DNA of 64,000 bases from Rossellomorea aquimaris. Its GTDB lineage: Bacteria; Bacillota; Bacilli; Bacillales; Fictibacillaceae. The notes beneath the pieces were generated by a model, which was not told the DNA's origin, ran no database searches, and saw only the letters and a list, made by a program, of their open reading frames with translations. The stretch's first letter is position 1; every line of letters starts with the position of its first letter. The position numbers were made by a program, and so were the translations under genes. The DNA lies in contig JAIVLN010000005.1 in NCBI GenBank assembly GCA_020524245.1, positions 186,001 through 250,000 on the forward strand, in the 5' to 3' direction. Below are positions 19,259 through 28,336 of this stretch, piece after piece.

Positions 19259-21679
19259 TTACAGGATCGTTTGAGGATGCATGTCGACGCTGATTGTCAG
19301 TTGGTCTTGTTGCATCCGTTTTTGATAATGCACGAGTATTTCATTCAAGATTTCTTTCAAGTTTGGTTCATTTTTGTATTTTATCACGCATTGATACCTA
19401 TATCTATCTTTCACACGAGGGATGGGAGACGCTACAGGCCCCAGTATGATTGCATTGGAGCTTAAAGATTCCTGCAATCTTGCAGCAATCTTTTCACATA
19501 TATCCACCACATACATCAATTCTTCATGAGAAATCGTGATAAGTGCAAGAAAATAAAAAGGTGGATATTGATGAAGCTTCCTCATTTGCATCTCTTTGTT
19601 GTAAAAAGTAAGGAAATCATGTTGCTGTGCTAGCTGAATGCTATAATGCTCAGGTGTATACGTTTGGATGACGACTTCACCAGAGAGAATGTGACGGCCG
19701 GCTCTTCCGCCCACCTGAGTGAGTAGTTGGAATGTACGCTCTGCGGATCGGAAGTCTGGTAAGTGGAGCATGGAATCTGCAGCAAGGACCCCGACCAATG
19801 TGACGTTCGGAAAATCTAAGCCTTTTGCGATCATCTGTGTCCCCAGCAAGATATCCGCTTTTTGCTCGGCGAACGTGTTCAAAAGTTTTTCATGCATCCC
19901 TTTCCGGCTCGTCGTGTCGACATCCATACGGATGACCGATGCTTCAGGAAGCAACCGATTCAATTCTTCTTCCACTTTTTGTGTTCCCGTCCCGAAGAAC
20001 CGGATATGTTCAGATGAGCATTCTGGACAATGGGACGGATGACGAGCTTCATGTCCGCAATAATGGCATTTCAACACATTTGAGCGTTTATGGTACGTCA
20101 AGGAAATATCACAATGCGGGCATTGGGCAACGAATCCACAGTCCCTGCAATTCACAAAGGTTGAATATCCTCTTCGGTTTAGAAGCAGTACGCTTTGTTC
20201 CCCTTTCTCCAGGCGATCTTTCAATCGGTCAAAAAGAGAAGTGGAAAACAACGAACGGTTCCCTGAACGTAATTCCTCTCTCATATCGACGACTTCAGCT
20301 GATGGAAGTTCCTTTTGATTTACCCGTTCATGAAGCGTACATAAAGTGTATACGCCTTTTTGAGCACGAGCATACGATTCAAGAGTCGGTGTAGCACTCC
20401 CCAGCACGACAGGACATTGATGGAATTTCCCTCGTTCAATTGCTATGTTACGCGCATGGTATCTCGGATTTTCTTCTTGTTTGTAGCTTGATTCATGCTC
20501 CTCATCAATAATGATGATCCCTATTTTCTCAAATGGCGCGAAAATCGCCGATCGTGCCCCTACGACCACTTTCGCTTCTTTCCGTTGGATCTTCCGCCAC
20601 TCATCATATTTTTCGCCGACAGATAGACCACTGTGTAACACAGCGACTTCTGAACCGAACCTTCCTTTGAAACGGTGGACCATCTGTGGAGTCAAGGAAA
20701 TTTCAGGTACAAGCATGATGGCATCTTTGCCTTGACGGATTACCTTTTCGATCGACTGTAGATAAATCTCCGTTTTCCCACTACCTGTCACACCGTGGAT
20801 CAGAAACGTTCCATGATTCCGGTTCTCAATATCATCAAGGATCGGAGTGATTGCCTGTTGTTGTTCCTCAGTTAAAGGTAATGGTTCTGTATGTTTGAAC
20901 TCTCTATCTTTATATGGGTCCCTGTATACTTCTTCTTCCGTTTCCTTGAACAAGCCTTTGTCGATCAAGCTTTTGACAGTCGCCCGGGATGCGCCCGTCT
21001 CTTCCATCAATTTCAAGGTCGGAATTTCCTCTTCTTCATAGTCAAGGATATAGGAAAGGACATCGGCCTGTTTTGGCGCCTTTTTCTTCATCGCTTCAAG
21101 AGAGAGTGCCAATGCTTCACTCGAAAGATCGATATGGATGACCTTATGCTTCTTTTTCTTTCCCTTTGAGCGGATTTCATACTGTACTTCCAGTTCTCCA
21201 TCAGTCAGAGCTTGTTGAATTTTACGTACATCCGCTTTTTCATGCTTCAATACTTCATCCCATGTCAAACCATCCTCTGAAAGCAGACCCTGATGGAACA
21301 CTTCTGGAATTCCGGTTAGATCGGCCTGCTCCGTCAAAAAGATTTTCTTCGAATAATTCATTTTCATCGCTGCGGGTAGCATCGATTGATAGGCAGAATG
21401 CAAAAAACAAAGGGTGTTCTCCGCAATCCATTTACCCAGTTCAATCAACTCACGATTCAGTATCGGAGATGGATCCACGATGTCTTCAATCTTCTTCAAA
21501 CGGTTATGCTCCGATGTATCTTTCAAGGCAATGACGAATCCAGTCAATTTCCGAGGTCCGAACGGTACGACGACACGCATGCCGATACTGATGACTTCCT
21601 CCAAGTGCTCAGGAATCCGGTAATCAAAAGTCTTATCCGTCCCCATCGCGGGGACATCCACAATCACTCCTGCAATCAT
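19259..21679 (-). CDS. priA: Primosomal replication restart helicase PriA
   Basis: 3'-to-5' helicase that recognises abandoned forks and starts reloading of the replicative helicase. The 806 residues comprise an N-terminal DNA-binding region (about 1-250), a helicase core with Walker A GVTGSGKT (about 303-310) and [10 protein letters not shown], and the zinc-binding insert with paired cysteines ([13 protein letters not shown] and CHYCGH...CPEC). Its ATG overlaps the coaBC stop (ATGA). Confidence 0.96.
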   Translation of the reverse strand: MIAGVIVDVPAMGTDKTFDYRIPEHLEEVISIGMRVVVPFGPRKLTGFVIALKDTSEHNRLKKIEDIVDPSPILNRELIELGKWIAENTLCFLHSAYQSMLPAAMKMNYSKKIFLTEQADLTGIPEVFHQGLLSEDGLTWDEVLKHEKADVRKIQQALTDGELEVQYEIRSKGKKKKHKVIHIDLSSEALALSLEAMKKKAPKQADVLSYILDYEEEEIPTLKLMEETGASRATVKSLIDKGLFKETEEEVYRDPYKDREFKHTEPLPLTEEQQQAITPILDDIENRNHGTFLIHGVTGSGKTEIYLQSIEKVIRQGKDAIMLVPEISLTPQMVHRFKGRFGSEVAVLHSGLSVGEKYDEWRKIQRKEAKVVVGARSAIFAPFEKIGIIIIDEEHESSYKQEENPRYHARNIAIERGKFHQCPVVLGSATPTLESYARAQKGVYTLCTLHERVNQKELPSAEVVDMREELRSGNRSLFSTSLFDRLKDRLEKGEQSVLLLNRRGYSTFVNCRDCGFVAQCPHCDISLTYHKRSNVLKCHYCGHEARHPSHCPECSSEHIRFFGTGTQKVEEELNRLLPEASVIRMDVDTTSRKGMHEKLLNTFAEQKADILLGTQMIAKGLDFPNVTLVGVLAADSMLHLPDFRSAERTFQLLTQVGGRAGRHILSGEVVIQTYTPEHYSIQLAQQHDFLTFYNKEMQMRKLHQYPPFYFLALITISHEELMYVVDICEKIAARLQESLSSNAIILGPVASPIPRVKDRYRYQCVIKYKNEPNLKEILNEILVHYQKRMQQDQLTISVDMHPQTIL

Positions 21680-22899
21680 TTATGATCCGGACCTTCCAAA
21701 TATCTAAGGCATTCCTTCAAGACGATTTCAGCAACTTGCCTTTTTGATAGAAGTGAACTTTCCATTTCATGCCCGTCCCGACCATAGATGAAGACTTGGT
21801 TCGTATCTCCTTCAAATCCTGAGCCTTGCTGCGAAACATTATTCGCGACAATCATGTCGAGATTTTTCTTTTCCATCTTTTCTTTTGCGTAACGAGTGAC
21901 ATCATCCGTCTCGGCAGCAAATCCAACCAGGACCTGATGGCTTTTTCTCTTGCCCAGTTCTTTCAATATATCTGTCGTCCGTTCCATCTCAATCGATAAG
22001 TTTCCATCCTTCTTCTTCATTTTAGATTCAAATGTAACTTTTGGACGATAATCCGCTACAGCGGCAGATTTAATGACGAGGTCGACTTCGTTATACTTTT
22101 CTATGACCGCCTTATACATTTCTTCAGCACTTTGAACTGGTATGAAATCGACACCGTATGGTTGTTTCAAGTTCGATGGACCACTGATTAAAGTCACATG
22201 GGCCCCAAGGGATACAGCAACTTCTGCAAGAGCATATCCCATTTTTCCTGAAGAGCGGTTTGTGAAGAACCGGACTGGATCGATTTGCTCTCGAGTCGGA
22301 CCTGCTGTAATCAATACATGCTTACCACTCAATACCTGGTTCTCTTCCTCTTCAAAAAATTGCTGTACTGCTTTCAAGATCTCTTCAGGTTCTGCAAGAC
22401 GACCTTTTCCTACGTATCCACAAGCCAACAATCCTTCACCTGGCTCGATGAAGCGGTGACCGAACTCTGCAAGTCGCTCCATATTTGCAAAAACGGCTGG
22501 GTGTTCATACATATGGACATTCATTGCAGGTGCAATCATGATCGGAGCCGTAGTAGCTAATAAGGTCGTGGAAATCATATCATCTGCAATTCCGTTCGCT
22601 AACTTTCCGATACAGTTCGCTGTCGCTGGGGCGATGACAACGAGATCTGCCCAATCTGCAAGATCGATGTGGGCAACCCCTGAAGGGTCCTTCTCATCGA
22701 ACGTATCATGATAGACGTGATTACGTGACAGCGTTTGGAAAGTGAGTGGTGTGACGAATTTCATTGCCGATTGGGTCATCATCACTTTCACGTCATAACC
22801 TGCTTTGCTCATTTGGCTAGTCAATCCCGCAGCTTTGAAAACCGCAATACCACCAGTTACACATAACAAGATTTTTTTCTTTTCAGACACTGAAACCAT
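21676..22899 (-). CDS. coaBC: Bifunctional phosphopantothenoylcysteine decarboxylase/synthetase CoaBC
   Basis: Joins cysteine to phosphopantothenate and decarboxylates the product in coenzyme A synthesis. The N-terminal flavoprotein domain (about 8-185) has LLCVTGGIAVFKA, and the synthetase domain (about 190-400) has TAGPTREQIDPVRFF and NRSSGKMG. The ATG at 22899 abuts its GGGGG; the GTG at 22890 has better 9-nt spacing and fits homologues. It follows a short repeat-containing gap and the rpoZ terminator, so it likely has its own promoter. Confidence 0.95.
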   Translation of the reverse strand: MVSVSEKKKILLCVTGGIAVFKAAGLTSQMSKAGYDVKVMMTQSAMKFVTPLTFQTLSRNHVYHDTFDEKDPSGVAHIDLADWADLVVIAPATANCIGKLANGIADDMISTTLLATTAPIMIAPAMNVHMYEHPAVFANMERLAEFGHRFIEPGEGLLACGYVGKGRLAEPEEILKAVQQFFEEEENQVLSGKHVLITAGPTREQIDPVRFFTNRSSGKMGYALAEVAVSLGAHVTLISGPSNLKQPYGVDFIPVQSAEEMYKAVIEKYNEVDLVIKSAAVADYRPKVTFESKMKKKDGNLSIEMERTTDILKELGKRKSHQVLVGFAAETDDVTRYAKEKMEKKNLDMIVANNVSQQGSGFEGDTNQVFIYGRDGHEMESSLLSKRQVAEIVLKECLRYLEGPDHK

Positions 22900-22949
22900 C
22901 CCCCGGCATAATTGGTATACATAATATTTTTCCCGTTACTCAAAACTTA

Positions 22950-22994
22950 CGAAATTCACTCCCTTTCCGAGGTGTCGCGAATTTCGTTTGTTCG
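22950..22994. repeat. Short copy of a dispersed repeat (A)
   Basis: The 20-mer CGAAATTCACTCCCTTTCCG (22950-22969) occurs exactly, reverse-complemented, at 45332-45351. The outer parts CGAAATTC...GAATTTCG form inverted ends. Reverse-complemented, the segment reads like the element at 45.2 kb with its middle removed. It lies between coaBC and the rpoZ terminator. Confidence 0.8.
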
Positions 22995-23033
22995 TGATTA
23001 TATAAATCACTGACATAAATTAAAGGCAGAATG

Positions 23034-23063
23034 AAAAAAAGAACAACCTATGAAATAGGTTGT
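23034..23063 (-). terminator. rpoZ terminator
   Basis: A perfect 8-bp stem ACAACCTA / TAGGTTGT (23043-23050, 23056-23063) with a T-run on the minus strand begins immediately after the rpoZ stop. It ends the yicC-remA-gmk-rpoZ run. Confidence 0.88.
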
Positions 23064-23273
23064 CTATCCTTCTCGATTGCTGTTCATGTCACAGCTCAAT
23101 TTGCCTTCGATGATTTCTTCCAAGGCCTTCCCTACAGGCTTGTTAGACTTGGATTGCTCTAAAGTCGAAGCAGGTGATTGTTGGATGATGCGAGCTCGTT
23201 TTGCTGATAACGTCACCAATGTGTACTTTGAATCTAATTTTTCCATTAAGGAGTCAATAGATGGATAAAGCAT
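23064..23273 (-). CDS. rpoZ: RNA polymerase omega subunit
   Basis: Small subunit that stabilises RNA polymerase through the beta' subunit. The 69-residue protein has the conserved [19 protein letters not shown] and AKRARII segments. The ATG has GGAGG and follows gmk with TAAATG, the usual coupling. A terminator abuts its stop. Confidence 0.94.
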   Translation of the reverse strand: MLYPSIDSLMEKLDSKYTLVTLSAKRARIIQQSPASTLEQSKSNKPVGKALEEIIEGKLSCDMNSNREG

Positions 23274-23888
23274 TTATTCTACCTCCAGTAATCGTAGATA
23301 TTGTTGTTTGATTCGATCTTTCTTACAATGTTCTGCAATCGCAATGGCTTTGATTCGGTCGCACGCTGCCTGGATTTCATCATTTTCAACGACATAGTCG
23401 TAATGATCCATCATTTCTAATTCCTCTTTCGCGACGCTCATGCGATTGTTGATCAGATCTTCGGTTTCAGTACCTCGACCGACGATCCGGTTTCTCAACT
23501 CGTCCAGACTCGGTGGGACCAAGAAGATGAATACCCCTTCCGGAACAAGCTTGCGTACTTGTAAAGCACCCTGTACTTCAATTTCCAACAGCACATCTTT
23601 ACCAGATGCCAGTGTTTCTTCCACATATTTCAGCGGTGTGCCGTAATAGTTTCCAACATACTCCGCATACTCGAGTAATTCGTTTTGCTCGATCATCCTT
23701 TCAAATTCTTCACGTGACTTGAAAAAATAATCGACACCATCTTGCTCCCCTTCACGAGGTTTCCGGGTCGTTACGGATATGGAAAACTCCAATCCATCCC
23801 ATTGTTGTCGTAGTGATCGATTCACTGTCCCTTTCCCAACTCCGGAAGGACCAGATAAAACGAATAAAATGCCTCTTTCTTTTTTCAT
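23274..23888 (-). CDS. gmk: Guanylate kinase
   Basis: Phosphorylates GMP to GDP with ATP. The P-loop GPSGVGKGT is at about residues 13-21, and the GMP-binding segment [15 protein letters not shown] at about 40-54. The 204-residue length is normal. The ATG follows AAGGAGAA. It lies 24 bp after remA, in the conserved yloC-remA-gmk-rpoZ order. Confidence 0.97.
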   Translation of the reverse strand: MKKERGILFVLSGPSGVGKGTVNRSLRQQWDGLEFSISVTTRKPREGEQDGVDYFFKSREEFERMIEQNELLEYAEYVGNYYGTPLKYVEETLASGKDVLLEIEVQGALQVRKLVPEGVFIFLVPPSLDELRNRIVGRGTETEDLINNRMSVAKEELEMMDHYDYVVENDEIQAACDRIKAIAIAEHCKKDRIKQQYLRLLEVE

Positions 23889-23912
23889 TTCTCCTTACAC
23901 CTCAGTCAATCT

Positions 23913-24173
23913 CTATTCTTCAGTCAAATCCTCTTTATTCAATAACCGTTGTGCAACCGTTTCTGGCTGTACAGCCGAGAGGATGACGTGATCACTATCT
24001 GTGATAATAACGGCACGGGTACGTCTTCCGTAAGTTGCATCGATTAATTTATGTTGAGTGCGTGAATCGGTAATGATTCGTTTGATCGGAGCTGACTCCG
24101 GGCTTACGATTGAGATGATTCGATTGGCAGACACGATATTTCCAAATCCGATATTGATTAACTTTATGTTCAT
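23913..24173 (-). CDS. remA: Extracellular matrix regulator RemA
   Basis: DUF370 protein; in B. subtilis RemA is a DNA-binding activator of biofilm-matrix and osmoprotectant genes. The 86-residue protein begins [14 protein letters not shown] and has the conserved [10 protein letters not shown] and [14 protein letters not shown] segments. The ATG follows AGGAGG. The B. subtilis gene has the same neighbours. Confidence 0.95.
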   Translation of the reverse strand: MNIKLINIGFGNIVSANRIISIVSPESAPIKRIITDSRTQHKLIDATYGRRTRAVIITDSDHVILSAVQPETVAQRLLNKEDLTEE

Positions 24174-24239
24174 GGTTACCTCCTGCGTTCTATATCTAGC
24201 GTATCCAAGTTTTAAAGCTTACAACCATCTTGCTTGGTG

Positions 24240-25121
24240 TTATTCAATGTTTTGTACTTGCTCTTTGATTTTTTCAATTTCGCTTTTCAATTGTACAACA
24301 TTTTTACTGATTGAATAATCATTTGCTTTGGAACCGATCGTGTTGCTCTCACGATTCATTTCTTGAACGAGGAAGTCCAGTTTTCTTCCGACTGCTCCCG
24401 TTTCTTTTAAAATATCCCTGAATTGATGCACATGACTTTTTAGACGGATGATCTCCTCATCAATATTGCTTTTATCGGCAAACAAGGCAACCTCTGTCAA
24501 TATCCGGGTCTCATCTGTTTCAAGATGCTGATCCGTCAGATCTTTGATTCGTTTATAGAGACGATCCCGATAAATTTTTTGAACCTCAGGCGCAAACTTT
24601 TCAATCTCGATCATGGTGGTTTCCACATTTTCGAGTCGTTGTTTCAAATCCCGTTCAAGGTTCTTGCCCTCTTCTTCCCTCATTTGACATAACTGATCGG
24701 CAGCTCGTTCTACAGAAAGAAGGACTTGTTTAGCAAAATGATCGGTCACCTGTTCTTTTTCCTGTATATTGACAATGTCAGGTAAGGTTAGCAACTGCTG
24801 ATAACGAATATTCTCGTCTACTTCATATCTCTCTCTAAGTTCTTCTTGTGCAGCAACATATTGATCCAACAGAGCCCAATCAATCTTCAGTTTCCTCTCG
24901 ATCCCTTTCTCACCATCGATACTGATCCAAACATCCGCTTTGCCGCGATTTATGTATTCGTTGACGCATCTCTTTATCTTATCTTCGATGATGGAGAGTT
25001 GTCTAGGCAATCGAACCTGAATTTCACAGAAACGATGATTCACTGACCTGATTTCCGTTGTAATCGAATATTGCTCTTCTTCAACAACTGCTCTTCCAAA
25101 GCCCGTCATACTTTTTATCAC
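24240..25121 (-). CDS. yloC: YicC/YloC family endoribonuclease
   Basis: YicC-family protein; members are reported endoribonucleases acting on small RNAs. The N-terminal SMTGFGRA signature and the C-terminal region around EEIIRLKSHVHQF and NRESNTIGSKAND are diagnostic. It has 293 residues with strong helical, coiled-coil character. The start is GTG at 25121 with GGAAGTG 5 nt upstream. It lies 66 bp before remA. Confidence 0.93.
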   Translation of the reverse strand: MIKSMTGFGRAVVEEEQYSITTEIRSVNHRFCEIQVRLPRQLSIIEDKIKRCVNEYINRGKADVWISIDGEKGIERKLKIDWALLDQYVAAQEELRERYEVDENIRYQQLLTLPDIVNIQEKEQVTDHFAKQVLLSVERAADQLCQMREEEGKNLERDLKQRLENVETTMIEIEKFAPEVQKIYRDRLYKRIKDLTDQHLETDETRILTEVALFADKSNIDEEIIRLKSHVHQFRDILKETGAVGRKLDFLVQEMNRESNTIGSKANDYSISKNVVQLKSEIEKIKEQVQNIE

Positions 25122-25177
25122 GTTATCACTTCCATTGTACTATTCTATACAATTTTACAACAGTGGACAAGATTATG

Positions 25178-25216
25178 AAAGAAAAGACCCACAAGTGATT
25201 TCCACTTATGGGTCTT
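25178..25216 (-). terminator. Ca2+ ATPase gene terminator
   Basis: Stem AAGACCCA-c-AAGTG / CACTT-a-TGGGTCTT (25184-25216) with one mismatch and a T-rich tail on the minus strand lies just after the ATPase stop. It also insulates yloC. Confidence 0.85.
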
Positions 25217-25223
25217 GCTTCTA

Positions 25224-27947
25224 TTATTCAACTGAGCTTGCAAAATTGCCTTTCGCTTTCTGCGTACGTTTGAATAGGTGTGAACCTGCCAACGCGAAGG
25301 TCGGTAGCCCTGCCATTCCAAGTACTAACAAGCATTCTCTCAAATTCAATGCCGTTGTATGGAAGATCGGTTGCAGCGGTGGATAGTAGATCACGATGGC
25401 TAATAAAACTATGGATGAAATGACCGCCCAGACAAGATAAATGTTCCCGAACGGATTTCTGTGGAAGACGGACCGTTCACTTCTGCAATCAAAGACATGG
25501 ATGAGCTGTGCCATGACTAATGTGGAGAAAGCGATCGTCTGAGCCCTCACCAGGTTTTCCGGGTTTTCATAATAGGCGATGGCAAATGCGATGATGGTTA
25601 CAATCCCTATCAGGAATCCTCTACTGATGATTTTCCATCCTAACCCTCTCGAGAACACCCCTTCATTCGTCCTCCTCGGGGCTCGTTTCATGACGTTTTC
25701 TTCGGCACTATCGATTCCTAAAGCCATCGCTGGAAGTCCATCCGTAACCAGGTTCACCCACAGGATCTGGATAGGAACGAGTGGTAAAGGTAGAGCCATC
25801 AACATCGCAAAGAGCATGACTAGGATTTCACCAACATTAGAGGCTAATAGATATCGAATGAATTTCCGTATGTTCTCGTAAATGTTGCGTCCTTCTTCAA
25901 TAGCTGCTCGGATGGTGGCAAAATTGTCATCGGATAAGACGAGTGAGGAAGCTTCACGAGCAACATCTGTACCGGTAATCCCCATCGCTATTCCGATATT
26001 CGCTGCTTTTATCGCCGGTGCATCATTTACACCGTCACCAGTCATGGCGACGATGTGACCCCGGTTTTGCAATGCTTTGACGATTTTCAACTTATGCTCT
26101 GGAGAAACTCTGGCAAATACGTAGACATCATCCACGATATCTTCCAGCTCTTCTATCGACATGGAAGCTAGTGTACTGCCCTCCATGACCTTTCCATCAG
26201 GTGGCAGCATATTCAACTGATTGGCGATGGCCTTAGCGGTTACGACGTGGTCACCTGTAATCATGACCGTTTTGATGCCTGCCTGCTGACATTCACGTAT
26301 CGAATCAATTGCTTCAGGTCTTGGTGGGTCGATCATTCCCTGTAATCCGATGAGTGTGAGGTTGGTTTCAGCTTCAAACGCGGATTTTACTTGTTCACCT
26401 GTTTTTAATGGCCGGTAGCCGACCGCAATCGTCCTCAGTGCATGAGATCCCATTTTTTCAACAGTCCGATGTACATCTTTCTTCCGATGATCATCCAACA
26501 GTGATTGTCGATCATTCCAAAGAATTCGTTCACATCTGGATAGAACGACATCCGGTGCGCCTTTCGTCACCACATAGCGTTGCCCATCTGCTGATTGGAC
26601 AATGACACTCATCATCTTCCGTTCAGAGTCGAACGGAAATTCATCTTCCAACTTATAGGAACGTTCAACGACAGAATCTTGAATTCCCGCTTTATATCCG
26701 GCAATTTTCAGAGCAATCTCAGTCGGATCACCACTCATCTGGACTTCCTTCCGACCTTTAGATTCCACGTCCCGGATGGTTGCATTATTACAAAGTACTC
26801 CGAAAGTGAGCAACTGTTTCAATGAAGGGGTCCGCTCTATATCAATGAGATAATCACCATTCATGAAATGCCCTTCGAGATCTGCACCTGTCCCTGTCAC
26901 CCTCCAACTCTTTCCGCTGCTCCATAATTCAGTGACTGTCATTTTGTTCTGTGTCAGTGTGCCTGTCTTATCCGAACAGATTACGGTCGCACATCCTAAC
27001 GTTTCAACAGAAGGCAGTTTACGAACGATGGCCCGTCGTCTGATCATTTTCTGTACCCCTAAAGCAAGGGCAATGGTAACAATGGCCGGCAATCCTTCTG
27101 GAATTGCAGCAACTGCTAGTGATACACCTGCAAGGAACATTGTGTATAGGTCATGTCCTTGTACGACCCCGACGACGACCACCAATGCCGTCAAAGCGAG
27201 GGCGACTAGAATCAGTATTTTACCCAACTGCTCTAATCGGCGTTGCAGCGGGGTTTGTAATCCTTCTTCGCTCGTGAGTAAGTGCGCTATTTTACCCATT
27301 TCTGTCTTCATTCCAGTACCGATAACAATTCCGATGCCTTTCCCATTGGTCACCATCGTACCCATGAAGCACATGTTCTCTTGATCTCCGAGAGGCTGCT
27401 CTCCAGTTAAATGCGCGCCTGCCTTTTTCTGAGAAGGGATGGATTCACCGGTTAAGGCAGACTCTTCAACAGACAATGATTTCGAATCAATGAGACGCAC
27501 ATCCGCACTGATCCGATCTCCTGCTGAAAAACGGATGACATCCCCAATGACGACTGCCTGAGAAGGAATGGTAATCCACTCATTGTTACGTAGCACATTG
27601 ACTTTTGGACTTGATAATTGTTTCAATGCATGAAGGGATTTCTCCGCTTTCTGTTCCTGGACGAATCCTAAAATTCCGTTCACGAAAACGATGAGCATGA
27701 TGGCGATTGCATCCATATACTCGCCAAGAATGCCTGATATAAGGGTTGCAACCAATAACACAAGTACCATAAAGTCTTTAAACTGGGATAAGAAAACGAT
27801 GATCGGAGACATACGTTCTTCCTGGTGAAGTTCATTCGGACCATGGTCCATCAATCGTTTCTTAGCCTCTTTTTCAGTTAGACCTTTTTTGATATCCGTC
27901 TGAAGCGTATTTTCAACCTCTGCTGTTGAAATTGAGTACCATTTCAT
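25224..27947 (-). CDS. yloB: Calcium-translocating P-type ATPase (YloB)
   Basis: P2A-type ATPase that exports Ca2+ from the cytoplasm; the B. subtilis protein supports spore calcium handling and germination. Motifs present are LTGES in the actuator domain, PEGLPA in helix M4 (calcium ligand Glu), CSDKTGTLT with the phosphorylated Asp, and MTGDGVNDAPAIK. About ten membrane segments are visible. The ATG at 27947 has GGGGTGG upstream and gives 907 residues; an upstream in-frame start at 27983 lacks a ribosome site. Confidence 0.95.
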   Translation of the reverse strand: MKWYSISTAEVENTLQTDIKKGLTEKEAKKRLMDHGPNELHQEERMSPIIVFLSQFKDFMVLVLLVATLISGILGEYMDAIAIMLIVFVNGILGFVQEQKAEKSLHALKQLSSPKVNVLRNNEWITIPSQAVVIGDVIRFSAGDRISADVRLIDSKSLSVEESALTGESIPSQKKAGAHLTGEQPLGDQENMCFMGTMVTNGKGIGIVIGTGMKTEMGKIAHLLTSEEGLQTPLQRRLEQLGKILILVALALTALVVVVGVVQGHDLYTMFLAGVSLAVAAIPEGLPAIVTIALALGVQKMIRRRAIVRKLPSVETLGCATVICSDKTGTLTQNKMTVTELWSSGKSWRVTGTGADLEGHFMNGDYLIDIERTPSLKQLLTFGVLCNNATIRDVESKGRKEVQMSGDPTEIALKIAGYKAGIQDSVVERSYKLEDEFPFDSERKMMSVIVQSADGQRYVVTKGAPDVVLSRCERILWNDRQSLLDDHRKKDVHRTVEKMGSHALRTIAVGYRPLKTGEQVKSAFEAETNLTLIGLQGMIDPPRPEAIDSIRECQQAGIKTVMITGDHVVTAKAIANQLNMLPPDGKVMEGSTLASMSIEELEDIVDDVYVFARVSPEHKLKIVKALQNRGHIVAMTGDGVNDAPAIKAANIGIAMGITGTDVAREASSLVLSDDNFATIRAAIEEGRNIYENIRKFIRYLLASNVGEILVMLFAMLMALPLPLVPIQILWVNLVTDGLPAMALGIDSAEENVMKRAPRRTNEGVFSRGLGWKIISRGFLIGIVTIIAFAIAYYENPENLVRAQTIAFSTLVMAQLIHVFDCRSERSVFHRNPFGNIYLVWAVISSIVLLAIVIYYPPLQPIFHTTALNLRECLLVLGMAGLPTFALAGSHLFKRTQKAKGNFASSVE

Positions 27948-28068
27948 CCTTCCACCCCGTTTAAACCTTCTTATACAAGCCATCTATATTCAGGATTGTC
28001 CCAAAAAATGCTATAATGGAACGGATATTTAAGAGGCACAATTGGGTTGAATAGAAGAGGATTATACA

Positions 28069-28188
28069 TATGCTTTCCCCTTTAGCTCTGCTTCAGCACA
28101 ATAACGTTTACACGCAAGCGTGACACTTTATTGTGCATTTGCAGCGCCTTCGCTTCACTCAAAAATTCTTTTTAAAGGGGAAAGCATA
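28069..28188. repeat. 120-bp element with 16-bp perfect inverted ends
   Basis: The ends TATGCTTTCCCCTTTA (28069-28084) and its exact reverse complement (28173-28188) frame 120 bp with no coding sequence. A second inverted pair, GCACAATAA / TTATTGTGC (28096-28104, 28128-28136), is nested inside around CACGC-AA-GCGTG (28111-28122). The whole looks like a miniature inverted-repeat element or a large folded RNA. It sits in the 389-bp divergent gap between yloB and rqcH. No other copy was noticed in the window, and no target duplication was identified. Confidence 0.85.
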
Positions 28189-28255
28189 GATGGTTATTCA
28201 TAGAGGTCCTCACTTTTAGCCTGGAAAAAAGTCTTTGATCTAGATGAATGTAATG

Positions 28256-28278
28256 AAAGTCACAACCAATGACTTTTT
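28256..28278 (+). terminator. Terminator-like hairpin upstream of rqcH
   Basis: Stem AAAGTCA / TGACTTT (28256-28262, 28270-28276) with a 7-base loop is followed by TT. It lies about 60 bp before the rqcH ATG on the same strand. It could end a short upstream transcript or attenuate rqcH; the stem is modest. Confidence 0.45.
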
Positions 28279-28336
28279 AAAGAAATCATATCGTAGTTAA
28301 ACAAAGAAGTATTTAATACATTGGAGTGAACGCAGT

